Of a stretch of 64,000 nt of DNA, positions 1 to 10,275 are shown piece after piece; position 1 is the stretch's first letter, and each line of letters begins with the position of its first letter. The notes beneath the pieces are model-generated. The model was given only the letters and a program-made list of their open reading frames with translations. It was not told the DNA's origin and searched no databases. The position numbers and the translations under genes are program-made. Source of the stretch: Sclerotiophoma versabilis (Eukaryota > Ascomycota > Dothideomycetes > Pleosporales > Didymellaceae); NCBI GenBank assembly GCA_012274445.1, contig JAAROD010000049.1, forward strand, positions 868,001-932,000, given 5' to 3'.

Positions 1-199
1 CTGGTGACTGGGGTATCTGAGTGGTGGTCGTTATCGTAGGGTGTGTGATGGTGGTGGAATTCGGCCCGTGGTTAGTCACGGTCGCACCTGGCCCAGCTGA
101 GTAGCTAGTCGTTGTCGTCGTATGCGGGCCTGAGGTGGTGGTTGTTGAGGTTGTCGAGGACACCAGCGGTTGCCCATCGTCGGACGGACGGTCTGCCAT
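1..199 (-). CDS. Thr-rich protein, N-terminal fragment running off the left edge
   Basis: An ATG at 199-197 on the minus strand opens a frame of 66 codons that reaches base 1 without a stop. The protein starts MADRPSDDGQPLVSS and then becomes very rich in Thr and Ser, with runs such as TTSTTTTSG and TITTTTQ, also rich in Pro and Gly. There is no signal peptide at this ATG. Such low-complexity Thr/Ser stretches are common in fungal wall-associated or stalk regions and in disordered nuclear proteins, so they do not name the product. The rest of the gene lies outside the window, and an upstream start or an intron cannot be excluded. The competing minus frame at 302-105 is closed by a stop and lacks this bias. 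Confidence 0.4.
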   Translation of the reverse strand, partial: MADRPSDDGQPLVSSTTSTTTTSGPHTTTTTSYSAGPGATVTNHGPNSTTITHPTITTTTQIPQSP

Positions 200-1077
200 C
201 GTGTCTCAAGGAAAAAGCACCACACAGAGGCGGTGTTTGAGACACGCTCCCTCTAGAAATCGATGTTTTGGCGAAATTGATAGCGCTGAGCTTGGGGCAC
301 ACGGGATGATGTATGCGCTCCCTAAAGCACGTTCCGGCCGCGACCGGACTGCTTTCTAGCTTGTTGTCCGGTCAGCGACGCTTATGTCTTTGTCAGTCGC
401 TAGTCAGCTTGAATGGCAAGAGTGCAACAACGTTGGAAACGATGCAGAAAATGGTCTACCATGCGTGTCACTCTCCGTGACGATGAAGAAATGGCGTTGT
501 TGATATCTTCAGTAGTTCTTCGCAAACTCACGTCATATCTCCGGTTCGCCTATTGTCGCCGCACGAGCCGCCGAACTTTCCAAGGATCTACCGGACCCCG
601 GCTTTGGGGCTGCCCCAGTGCCACGATAGGGCGCCGCATGCATCCTTTAGCCTTCGTACTCAAGCAGCTTGCCGAATGAGCAAACCTTGGGGTTTGCTTC
701 GTGTCCGTGGCTGATGCTTGCCTAAACTAGCGAATAAGACTGTCCAACTTGTCGAAAGTTTCACAAAGCCTTCGAACTATTAGTTATAGAGACATGAAAA
801 GCTCGTCACGTTTGGTACGAAGGAGGCGTAGACATTTATGTATGGAGGGCAACCTACAATCTTTAAGTGAAACATACAAGAATCAAGCTTCGTATGCTGC
901 ACGTCCGGACACTGCAATGTCTAGTGTTCCAGCATACCCTGATGGCCAACTCTAGCGAGCTTGGCTCTTACGTCAGAGCTTAGAGCTGAAAGCTGAGTCC
1001 AACCGCACAACTTCGTTGTTCGAATGCGCCTACGCTTTCCTCAATTTCAACATTCTTACCCTCTATTCCATGCGAAT
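200..1077. other. Intergenic, shared 5' region
   Basis: No convincing gene. Short open frames here have no recognisable domain. It should hold the promoters of the leftward Thr-rich gene and the rightward exopolyphosphatase. Confidence 0.5.
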
Positions 1078-2448
1078 ATGAAGTGGTCCCTTGCGCTACC
1101 CGGCCTCCTGGCAGCCACCCATGTAGCTGCTATGCCGCGACTGCATGCACAATCGCAAGAAGTTTTGAAGACTCCCTCGAAGCACATTGGCGTCGGTCAC
1201 TTCAGCGAATGGAGCCGCGCAACGAAGAAGGCCTTCCTTATGGACTGGCAGGCAGGCAGATCGTCAGAGTGGACAATTGTCATGGGCAATGAAGGAGGAG
1301 ATCTGGACTCGATGACTGCCGCCATCACCTGGGCGTATCATCTTGACCACTCCACTGAAAACGACACACACCCAATCAAAGCCATTGCGCTTCTCCAGAC
1401 TCCCTCCCACGCTCTGGACCTTCGGCCAGAGAACAAGCTTGCGCTCGACAACTCGCAAATGACAGTAGGGCACGAGGACCTTCTCACTTCAGACGAAGTC
1501 CCCGAAGATCCAGAAACGCTTTCCAGGAAGCTCAAGGGTATCATCCTCGTCGACCACGGCGAGCCCCTCCGGAAATGGCGCGACGCAAAGATTCTGAGTA
1601 TCTTTGACCACCATAAGGATCGCGGTACTGCGCCAGAAGCCTCACCACGCATCTTTGAGAGAGTTGCGTCCTGCACAACCATCGTTGCCCGTGAACTGTT
1701 CAACGAGCTCGAGAAACTTCCCCAAGAGTATCATCTGAACCACGAGTTTCTTGAGCTCATCCTCTCCGCCATCGCCATTGACTCAGGCGGTCTGACCAGC
1801 GACAAGACTACCGACGAAGACATTGAAGTTGCCAAGCGCGTCCTAGCACGCAGCAACTGGAAAGACGAGAAGCTCTCCGAAGTCATGGCAGACCTCGACG
1901 ACGAACTCTCATCAGCCCAAAAAGACATATCCCATCTCAATCTGCGCGACTTGCTGCGCCGCGACTGGAAGGGCGACCTGATCGACACGCCGTCCCCACG
2001 CACCCCCACCGTCTCGCTTGGCTTTGCCTCCATCCCCTACTCCATGGACGAGCAGATCAAGAAAACCGACTTTGCTGAGCTGTTCGACTGGTTCGCCGTG
2101 CACGCTGCGTGGACTGCTGAAACCGGGGTGGACGTCAGCATCTGTCTGAACAAATACAAGATCAAGGACAAGAAGACAGGTAAGAAAGAGAAGATTCGCG
2201 AAGTCGTGCTTACTGTGCGCGATGATGTGCGTGTTGATCAGGAGCAGGCGGATGCGCTGTTCAAGGTTGTCAAGGATGCGCTGGAAAATAACAAGGAGGG
2301 AATTGAATTGGAGCCGTGGCATCGCGCGGATGAGCTGAGCCCGAGACAGATGGTTTGGACGCATAAGAGTCGCGCGGGGAGGAAAGTCTTCAGGCCGATT
2401 GTTGAGGAGGCGATATACGGGTGGGACAAGGTGAATATGGAGCTCTAG
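1078..2448 (+). CDS. PPX1: Exopolyphosphatase (DHH family) with an N-terminal signal-like segment
   Basis: Intronless, 456 residues from the ATG at 1078. Hydrolyses terminal phosphates from inorganic polyphosphate; the family uses two metal ions held by Asp and His. Visible motifs: GNEGGDLDSMTAA near residues 69-81 (DxD metal site), VDHGEP near 158, DHHKDRG near 177 (the DHH triad), AIDSGGL near 236, then a DHHA2 region from about 310 starting SLGFASIPYSMD. An in-frame ATG at 1024 would add 18 residues. I prefer 1078 because MKWSLALPGLLAATHVAAMP looks like a secretory signal peptide, with a short charged start and a hydrophobic core. Yeast Ppx1 has no such signal, so secretion, vacuolar delivery or chance must be weighed. 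Family assignment is firm; location is inference. Confidence 0.88.
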   Translation: MKWSLALPGLLAATHVAAMPRLHAQSQEVLKTPSKHIGVGHFSEWSRATKKAFLMDWQAGRSSEWTIVMGNEGGDLDSMTAAITWAYHLDHSTENDTHPIKAIALLQTPSHALDLRPENKLALDNSQMTVGHEDLLTSDEVPEDPETLSRKLKGIILVDHGEPLRKWRDAKILSIFDHHKDRGTAPEASPRIFERVASCTTIVARELFNELEKLPQEYHLNHEFLELILSAIAIDSGGLTSDKTTDEDIEVAKRVLARSNWKDEKLSEVMADLDDELSSAQKDISHLNLRDLLRRDWKGDLIDTPSPRTPTVSLGFASIPYSMDEQIKKTDFAELFDWFAVHAAWTAETGVDVSICLNKYKIKDKKTGKKEKIREVVLTVRDDVRVDQEQADALFKVVKDALENNKEGIELEPWHRADELSPRQMVWTHKSRAGRKVFRPIVEEAIYGWDKVNMEL

Positions 2449-3032
2449 AGCATTGGCAGTGCTTGTCTGAAAGATTTGTGTATATGTACGAAATTGATAC
2501 TGACCCTGGTGGTTGTTAATACAATTAATGGCTGGATCATGATTGGAGTTTCTATCACGTTGACTTCGCACTTTAGATTATCACTGGAGAATTCAGCAAA
2601 TGCAACATTTCAACTGAGCTCGAGAACCAGGATTGTCCATTTCTGATTGATGACAACTCAATCTCTCAACCTACAGATACTCAATGCACTCAACGTCTCA
2701 CCGACCTCGAGAATCGTAAATCTCTCTTTTTTTTTTTTTTTGATTCTTGGACATCACAATGCACCTTAATGGCTACAACATGTTGGAATAGTCGTTCCGC
2801 TATCTACAACCCTACCTCCACCAGGCGAGATCACTCTTAGGAGCGAGCCTTGACGGACAAACTTAACCAGGAGGTCATCGAACCTGGCGGACGGTCAGGG
2901 ATGGTCTGAACACTACAGTAAATGACAACACGAAACTCAATCGAGCCAAAACGCCTTGAAACACCCTGGGTATCTAGCGAATAAACCTTCCCAAAACTCC
3001 TTGAACAACTCCACTCGTCCTATTCAGTAAAT
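2449..3032. other. Intergenic, convergent 3' ends; poly-T tract
   Basis: No gene seen. Lies between the stops of the exopolyphosphatase and the borealin-like gene. A run of 15 T at 2727-2741 is the only marked feature. Confidence 0.5.
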
Positions 3033-3770
3033 CTATCGTGGCCTGACGCTGCGAGTTGATGGCTTCGCACGGCTGTTATTGTTCTTCGGTGACAGAACGT
3101 CTGCGGGTGCGGTCTTCCGCGAGGCTGCGCGTGTTGATCTCGCGGCTGGGGCAGGGGCTTTGGCGACTGCGGGTTGCTTGGTGGTGGTCGTCGCGGCTCG
3201 GACTCTCTTCTTGGGGACAGCGAGATCTGCGGAAACATTCTCCTTGTCTTCGCTGGCAACTTCGTCGCTACTACGCTTCTTACCGCGCATAGAGGTAGTC
3301 GGCACAGATTTAGAGGGCGCGTGCTTGGAGATGGGCTTGGCTGCTGGTTTCGGTGCCGCTCTGACGGATGCTGGTCGTGACATCGTGGCAGCAGGAGCCG
3401 CTCGTGTCTTTGGTGCTGGGGCAAGCGTGGGCGCGGGTGCGGGTGCTGGTATCTTTTTCGTGGCTGCTTTCTTCGCAGGCGCTGCTTTGACTGGTGCAGG
3501 GGCAGGCTTCGCCGGAGCTGGAGGGGATGGCGCGAGGAGCTCAATCAATGGCATCTGACGTTTTGTAGCTGGGACACGATTGACACGTCGCTCCAGACGC
3601 GACCGCAGGCTGGCACATTGTGCTTCGCACATTGCGCGCAATTTCTCCTTTCGAGCATTGACTGTACGGCATTAGAAGAGCACCAGGTCGCGCAGAAAGG
3701 GTAGCTTACTCTCAAGGTCGAAGTTGGCAAGCATAGCGGCTTTGGCCTCGTCGGTGATAGGCGCGACCAT
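3033..3770 (-). CDS. NBL1: Borealin/Nbl1-type chromosomal passenger complex subunit
   Basis: Two exons: 3770-3710 and 3661-3033, with a 48-base intron (GTAAGC...TACAG) in phase 1, giving 229 residues. The N-terminus reads DEAKAAMLANFDLEINARK, then a helix LRAMCEAQCASLRSRLERRV and NRVPATKRQMPLIELL. This is the borealin N-terminal helix pattern that packs with survivin (Bir1) and INCENP (Sli15) to place Aurora B on centromeres and the spindle midzone. The remaining 150 residues are low-complexity, rich in Ala, Pro and Lys, with AT-hook-like basic clusters and KRSSDEVASEDKEN, and are probably disordered. Yeast Nbl1 is only about 70 residues, so the tail is a filamentous-fungal extension. Divergent from RPN10 across 523 bases. 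Confidence 0.75.
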
Positions 3771-4293
3771 GGTGTATATGATAGTGTAAACAGCGCGTAA
3801 ACACAGGAGATATGGTGTTCGGAGAAGGGAATCGACAACAAGAGGGGACTCTGAAGAGTTTCTGAAGTGGTATTGGCGGTATTGAAGTGTCTGAAAATGG
3901 CGTTGAGTGGTGCTGCTGCTTCTGGTGTTTGCTCAGGGTGTGGTGTAGAGAGGAGGAACGATGGACTCGGCGGGGACTTTATGCTGGCGCTAAGCTTCCC
4001 ACTCAGCAACGAGCACTGCGGAACGTCTTAGCTAGAACAGATAGCCGCACAACATATGCGAACATCGAACAGCTGTTCCTGATGTGTGTGGATTGGTCGC
4101 AAGGTAGTTCAGTAGACTTTGAACGTCTGCGACAGTCAAGTTCGTCTGAGCTTCACCAGACATACAGCCGCGTGCGCACGTGCCCACTGGCGGCGGCGTT
4201 CTAGCTACCTCCGACGCCGCCTTGAGCTCATCATCACCAAACAACTGCCCACCTTGCCGCTTACCAAACGACTACCCACACACAACCGCCAAG
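3771..4293. promoter_or_regulatory. Divergent promoter region, NBL1 / RPN10
   Basis: 523 bases between two opposed start codons. No gene seen. I found no GGTGGCAAA proteasome control element near RPN10 by eye. Confidence 0.45.
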
Positions 4294-5278
4294 ATGGTTT
4301 TAGAAGCTACTATGATCGTGTATGTACGCTCCATGTTCTGCTGTGGAGTTATGCTGATTATTGCAGTGTGGACAACAGCGAAGCCAGCCGAAATGGCGAC
4401 TACGTACCCTCGCGATGGGAAGCACAGTCCGACGCCGTGAACCTTATCTTCTCTTCGAAAACGAATGCGAACCCAGAGTCATCCGTCGGCCTCATGAGCA
4501 TGGGAGGTAACCAGCCGGAGATCCTCACAACCCTCACCACAGACATCGGCAAGGTTCTGGACGGTCTGCACAGGACAAAGATAAGGGGCAGCTCGCACTT
4601 TGTGACTGGCATCAATGTGGCGGCAGTACGTTGACTCACGGAAGAGTGGAAACAGTCAGCTAACAAAATGCACAGTTGGCGCTCAAACATAGGCAGAACA
4701 AGTCGCAGAAGCAGCGGATAATCATCTTCAACTGCAGCCCCGTCGAGGAGGATGAGAAGAACCTAGTCAAACTGGCGAAGAAGATGAAGAAGACAAACAT
4801 TAGCATCGACATTGTTGCATTCGGCGAGCTCAGCGACGAGACTCTGAAGAAGCTCCGGGCGTTCAACGAGAACTCGCAGAGCGCGGAGGGCTCTTATCTC
4901 GCGGAAGTACAACCGAGCGGCAACCTCCTCAGCGACTCGCTTGTCACAACACCTATTCTTGGTGGGGACGGTAGCTCTGGCGCCGCAGGTGCTGCTTCGT
5001 CTGGAGGCGATGCCGGTGGCTCTGGCGGTAACGACTTCGAGTTTGGCGTGGACCCATCAGTAGATCCAGAGCTGGCATTAGCGCTGAGGATGAGTTTTGA
5101 AGAGGAGAAGGCACGGCAAGAGAAGGACAGGAAGGCGAAGGAGGCAGCCGAAGGCAAGACAGAGCTTGAGGGCATTGCCGAAGGGGACGAGAAGCAGCCT
5201 CTGCTGGGAGACCAAGGAGAGGGTAGCGGCAGCAAAGACAAGAAAAAGGACGATGACGACAAGATGGACACAGCGTGA
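4294..5278 (+). CDS. RPN10: 26S proteasome regulatory subunit Rpn10 (ubiquitin receptor)
   Basis: Three exons: 4294-4319, 4367-4625, 4676-5278; introns of 47 and 50 bases; 295 residues. Rpn10 sits between proteasome base and lid and captures ubiquitylated substrates. The N-terminus MVLEATMIVVDNSEASRNGD begins a von Willebrand A fold that runs to about residue 190, including QKQRIIIF and IDIVAFGE. A Ser/Gly linker follows, then one ubiquitin-interacting motif, DPELALALRMSFEEE, near residues 224-240. The C-terminus is highly charged and ends DDDDKMDTA. Only one UIM is seen, as in yeast; animal homologues have two or more. The first exon is only 26 bases, ending two bases into a Val codon. Identification is secure. 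Confidence 0.95.
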
Positions 5279-5760
5279 GTCGCGCATCACACATGTGCTT
5301 CGCATTTCAAGGGCGGGTATGTCCAGGCTGACAGCAGCTGTATCACACGAGCATCAACGGCGAATCATGTAGACAAGGTTGACGCACACCATAGCAGTTT
5401 GCATGGTTGAATGAGATTATGATAATTACTACGCCATGGCTGTTTAATATGCGCCTGGGCTTTCGACAGCCAATAGTGACCATCTCCGTGCCTTTTTCTA
5501 CTCCTACAGAGCCGGGCGCTCTCGTGGTCTTTGAACGTCGTGTGGCTGTCGTGACCTTCTGACAGCTCCTCAGCCAGCCCGCCTGCGACTCTGTAAAGGG
5601 TGAAAGCACACGCGTAGGCTGTGTCCTCAAAGTGGTGTTCCTCATTCAGCCTCTCGGGCGTCTACGCATCTCACGGCGCGGCCTCTGTCTTTTGGCTGCC
5701 AGGAAAATGACCTGTTCACATGATCTTCTTTACTTGTATCCTCATCACTCAGACCTTGCT
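5279..5760. other. Intergenic, convergent 3' ends
   Basis: Between the stops of RPN10 and TRS23. No gene or clear repeat seen. Confidence 0.5.
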
Positions 5761-6275
5761 TCACCCCCTAACCTTGATGAACCCGTCCAACCCCCTATCG
5801 AACTTCTCACACCTAATCGGCATCTCCACAGTGTAAAACGGATTCTTCATGACAAAATCCGCATACAACTCGTACACTTTCTTCATCATGGTATCCACAT
5901 TGGGCTGCTGGGGCTCCGTCACCAGCAGAAACTTGGTGCCCGTCTGCGTCTGGAAGCATTGCAGCCGGAAGTGGCTTGACTCCATGACTTCAATGCCTGT
6001 CGGTCGGTTGGGGAAGGGTGAGGGAGCCATCATGTTGTTTTGCGGCGTGATGTGAGGGATGCGCGGGGCGGGCGAGAGTTGCGAGGTGATTGCGTGCATG
6101 CCGTGGAAGGAACCGGCGAGGATGAGGTAGTCGTTGGAGGTCAGTTTGGAGAGGCCGGTGTGGAACTCGCGGTTGTAGATTAGGCCGCCGGATTTGGAGA
6201 CGATCATGAGGGCAAATACGACCCTGCTCGCGTCAGTACAGTGGTGTATGAGCTCCCGGAAGGTATGTAGTACAT
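5761..6275 (-). CDS. TRS23: TRAPP complex subunit Trs23 / TRAPPC4 (sybindin family)
   Basis: Predicted as 154 residues: MVVFALMIVSKSGGLIYNRE then the longin-like core. The match to TRAPPC4 is clear in LTSNDYLILAGSFHGMHAI, FRLQCFQTQTGTKFLLVTEP and the C-terminal VYELYADFVMKNPFYTVEMP. TRAPP is the exchange factor for Ypt1/Rab1 in ER-Golgi and autophagic traffic. Start choice: the ATG at 6207 would lose VVFAL, which belongs to the first beta strand. A 50-base intron (6273-6224, donor GTACTA, branch CTGAC, acceptor GAGCAG) joins AT at 6275-6274 to G at 6223 and restores MVVFAL. The start codon would thus be split by the intron. An insertion around residues 48-64 (SPAPRIPHITPQNN) is longer than in animals. 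Divergent from the E2 gene. Confidence 0.8.
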
Positions 6276-6705
6276 GGTGAATGCGGTGGATGTACCGGCA
6301 GGGTGCAGCGGGGTTGTAGGGGGACTGTTGGAGGAAATGTGAGAGGGCAGATGCGCGAATCTGGCTCGTCGGGTATCAAGTGAGAGAACGGTCGGAGGTG
6401 AATGGACCGGGGGTATCTGTGTTGGTGGTGAAGGTGACCTGTCGCGCGCTGTCCATGTCCAGGTTGCGGGGAGACGCGCGCCCCACAACCCTGTGTTTGC
6501 TCAACACCTCCGCTTCCCCCGTCACCCACACTTCCACTGGCCCTTCACTTACCTCCCTTGGACGCCGCGAACTTGCTGTCTCGGCGTCCCTTTCTCCATC
6601 ACTACCCCGCAACCACCGCACAGCCCCTTGACTGCCTCGCACAATCATCACCTCTGCTCGTCCGCACCACCTGGTCGAGGCTCGCTCGCGCCCGAAGCTT
6701 CCGAC
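6276..6705. promoter_or_regulatory. Divergent promoter region, TRS23 / E2 gene
   Basis: 430 bases between opposed starts. Rightward part is C- and T-rich on the plus strand just before the E2 start, a usual feature of fungal promoters. No gene accepted. Confidence 0.4.
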
Positions 6706-8074
6706 ATGTCCAACCAGTCGATCCTTCGGATCACGCGCGAACTCCACGAAATCCAGAACGGCTCCGACCTTTCGCTCGCAGTTGCCTGGCGTGACGTTGA
6801 CGTGCGCCATGTTCGCGCGCTCATCATTGGCCCGCCAGACACACCTTATGAGTTTGGCTTCTTCGAGTTCACCGTCAAGTTTGGAAGAGAGTATCCCACG
6901 AAGGCGCCCAATGTATTAGCGATCACTACCAATGGCGGGCGGACACGCTTCAACCCAAACATCTATGCTGCCGGCAAGGTGTGCCTGTCGATCCTGGGGT
7001 GAGTGTAGCTCTACAAGCCCATGCACGATGTATGCTGACTATTGTAGCACGTGGCGCGGCGAGAGAGGAGAGGAGTGGTCGTCTGCTCAAGGACTCGAGT
7101 CGATCCTCATCTCCATACAGAGCTTGATGTCCGGTAACCCGTACGAGAACGAGCCTGGTTTCGAAGACGCAAACTCAGACTACGACAAGAAGAACCAAGA
7201 AGCGTATATTGACAAGATCCGACACGAGACGCTACGCATATCAATCATCGAGCGACTGGAAGAGTACCTGAACATCCGTGGGGAGAGGCCTGCAGTGACT
7301 GTCTACAATGCAGAAGAAGAGTACCAGTCTGGCCGGGAGGATGCTCCTTTCGAGCCGTTCAAAGACTTGTGCAAGCGTCGCTTCCTTTGGTATTATCGCT
7401 CGTACCTGGCGACGATCGACGAGGCGGCCAAAAAGCACAAGGATGGGGACCGCTTCGAGAAGATGCCCTTTGAAGGACCGGGTAACACGATGGAGGGCAC
7501 CTACCAGTACACGGCGCTCAGGGAGCGACTCAACAAGATCTTCGAGGCATTGAACCAAGAGACGGAAAGCTGGGCCTCGGAAGGTTTCCTTGCTGTTCAA
7601 AAGGAGACGAGCGTCGCCAGTAACCTGCAGCGTCAGTTCGAGCAGATTGTTGAGAAGTACAAAAAGGACGATTCTCTCACGCTGGACCTTAACCTTGTTG
7701 ACAAGAACCCTTTCGTTTGGCAGCTTACTCTCTTCGGTCGACCCATGACGAATCTGGATGGCGGTATGTTCAGGATCATGCTCTACATCAACCCAACTAG
7801 GTGGCCGGACGTACTGCCTCGCGTGCGCTTCGAAACTCCAATTTTCCACCACCGCGTCTCTCTTGATGGCGTCCTATGCTACGATGCAGCGAACAAGCAG
7901 GATATGTGCTCGCACATCGAGGCCATTGTTGGGGCCATCGAGGATGAGTCGCCTGCTTATGACCCACGGACGCTTGTGAATCCTGAAGCTGCCAGGCTCT
8001 TCTGGGGTGCACCCGACGAGAAGAAGTTGTACAACCGCCGTTTGAGGCGTTCTGTACAGGACAGTGCCGAGTGA
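6706..8074 (+). CDS. Ubiquitin-conjugating enzyme with two UBC folds (UBE2Z-like)
   Basis: Exons 6706-6998 and 7048-8074, one 49-base intron, 439 residues. The first UBC domain spans about residues 3-150: GPPDTPYEFGFFEFTVKFGR, YPTKAPNVL, then NIYAAGKVCLSILGTW with the expected catalytic Cys near residue 94. The His-Pro-Asn triad is degenerate (FNPN), as in UBE2Z and related large E2s. A second UBC-like fold appears near residues 325-400: WQLTLFGRPMTNLDGGMFRI, WPDVLPRVRFETP and HHRVSLDGVLCYDA, with a Cys placed like an active-site Cys. A charged linker of about 150 residues separates them. E2s carry ubiquitin or a ubiquitin-like protein to E3 or substrate. Which modifier is used cannot be read from sequence. 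Confidence 0.85.
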
Positions 8075-8847
8075 GTGCTGCGAGCACAACGCCGCTTGGC
8101 TTTGTCGGCTGACTGTTACACTAGGAACTGCTTTTAAGTACAAGTGCTCACGAGCGGGTGGTTTTCATGCTCTGAAGATCCATCCTGGAGATGAGCAATA
8201 TGTCCTGGCACACGGGATGAAATATGATGACGACACGGCCGATTTCAAGGAAGATTAATTACACAGTACATTGATACCCACGCCTGGCTTCTTCGAGGTC
8301 TTGCGGCTTGCATATTCGGCGCTCATGGAGGGATTGGCGCATAGCATACTGGAATACCATAGCATGGGAGTTGATCGTTACAATGAACCATAATGATGAT
8401 TTAGGATCTGCTTAATCTCCATGGATGCGGGAGCCATTCTCTTTGCTCGGGCCTGACCATGTGATTTGTGGAATTGAAAGTGAAGACAACGGCAACCAGT
8501 TCCTAGCCTCGTAACACAGCTAGGGGTCATTAGCAGGTTCAAGAACACACGTCTGCATCAGCAAAGCATTATGTAGGTAGTCTATCATTCATTCATTAAT
8601 CTGCGAGGTTTGCGCAAAGCTACTCCAGATACCTCGTAGGGATTATAAACTGTAATCTCAGATCCAGTTTTGTCTTCTTCCGCAACAGGAGAGTACCTGT
8701 ACCTACACACCCGGAAAGATGCCGTCCAAGACATTTACGGGTGAATGAGCGAGGACCCTTGACTGTTTGCGGGGGCTAGGCGCTCCACCGAATCTCCGCA
8801 GAACATGCCATTCCCCTTGCACCACCACCAGTTGAACAGCAGTAAAT
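8075..8847. other. Intergenic
   Basis: 773 bases between two rightward genes. A 64-codon frame at 8064-8258 overlaps the E2 stop and has no recognisable feature. Promoter of ERG26 expected at the right end. Nothing else seen. Confidence 0.45.
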
Positions 8848-10014
8848 ATGTCAACCCCCTCAAAGTTTCAATCCCTTGGTACGGTGGTCGTTGTTGGCGG
8901 ATGCGGGTTCTTGGGTAGCCACATTGTGAGCTACATCGTCAAGCGCCATCCTCAGACTCAGATCGCGGTCCTCGACCTACGCACCAACTCGAACCGTCAT
9001 GCGAGCAGCACCGTTTCCTACCACGATGGCGACATCACCGACCTCGCGGCTATGCAGAAGCTACTCGGTCAAATTAAGCCGGACGCCGTCATTCACACAG
9101 CTTCCCCCCACTTCAACCTGCCGCCTGCGATCCACGACAAGGTCAATATAGAAGGCACCAAGAACCTGCTGAAGGCGTCGCAAGATTCAGGAGTCAAGGC
9201 CTTTGTTTACACCAGCTCTGCCAGTGTCATTTTTGGTGGGACTACAGAGCTTGTCAACGCGGACGAGAAGTGGCCGATGGTGACTGGAGATGCTCAGCCG
9301 GAGTACTACACCACTACCAAAGTGAGGATCCGATTGAAGACTGGCCGAGTCCTTCGCTAATATCATTACTAGGCCTACGCCGAGACATACGTACTTGAAG
9401 CGAACCGCAAACCAGAGAGCTTCCTTACCTGCGCCATCCGTCCCGCAGGTATCTTCGGCGAGGGGGATGTACAGCTACTGCCTAAGATGGTCCAGGCATA
9501 CAAGGACGGAAAGACCAAGTTCCAGGTCGGCGATAACGACAATCTCTTCGACTTCACATACGTTGAGAATGTAGCTTACGGACACGTCCTCGCGGTCCTG
9601 GCTCTCCTCAGCACACACAAGCTCCTGCCTACCGTTCCCATTGATACCGAGCGTGTTGATGGTGAGGCTTTCTTCATCACGAACGGCGAGCCAGTCTACT
9701 TCTGGGATTTCGCACGCGCAGTATGGCACGAGGCTGGCGACCGTCTGCCACTGAAGTCAGTTTGGCATCTGGATGCTGGGTTCGCCAGCATGATTGGCTT
9801 CTTTTCAGAATGGGCTATGTGGTTGGTGGGCAAGACGCCCAACTTGACGAGGGCGCAGGTCCGTTACAGTACGCTGAAGAAATATCACAGCATTGCGAAA
9901 GCAAGGAACAGGCTTGGTTATCAGCCAATTGTTAGCCTGGATGAGGGTGTCAGGAGGGGTGTGAAGTACATCCTCGAGCAAGAGGAGAAGGCAAGCCAGA
10001 AAAAGGGACAGTAG
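8848..10014 (+). CDS. ERG26: Sterol-4-alpha-carboxylate 3-dehydrogenase (decarboxylating), Erg26
   Basis: Exons 8848-9321 and 9373-10014 with a 51-base phase-0 intron; 371 residues. Short-chain dehydrogenase of the 3-beta-HSD family that oxidises and decarboxylates 4-carboxysterols, with Erg25 and Erg27, at the ER in ergosterol synthesis. The NAD site is VVVVGGCGFLGSHIV near residues 13-27. The catalytic Tyr-x-x-x-Lys is in EYYTTTKAYAE and is split by the intron right after Lys. IRPAGIFGEGD, NLFDFTYVENVAYGH and YFWDFARAVW follow the family. A hydrophobic segment near residues 291-306 (FASMIGFFSEWAMWLVG) could anchor the protein to the membrane. The length matches fungal Erg26 (about 350-370). 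Confidence 0.9.
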
Positions 10015-10275
10015 GCGAGAGGGAATGAGAGGCCAAGACTCGACACCGCGTCTCGCATTATGAATAGTGTAATTTAATATACCCTTTGGTCTGAATACAA
10101 GCTGCTCTGCTTCGGTCTAGAATTTATCCACGGATGCTCTTCCACGCCCACCTAGTTGCAGATCCGGCGCACAGACATTCGGTACCTAGACATCGCTCCC
10201 GTCGACCTTGATGTCTCTTCCAACCCCGCGCAACCACACCATGGCCGTCAACAGCATCACCAACCAACATGAAGT

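Noticed and set aside
3079..3558. Gly/Ala-rich plus-strand frame
   Set aside because: Reverse reading of the Ala/Pro tail of the borealin gene.
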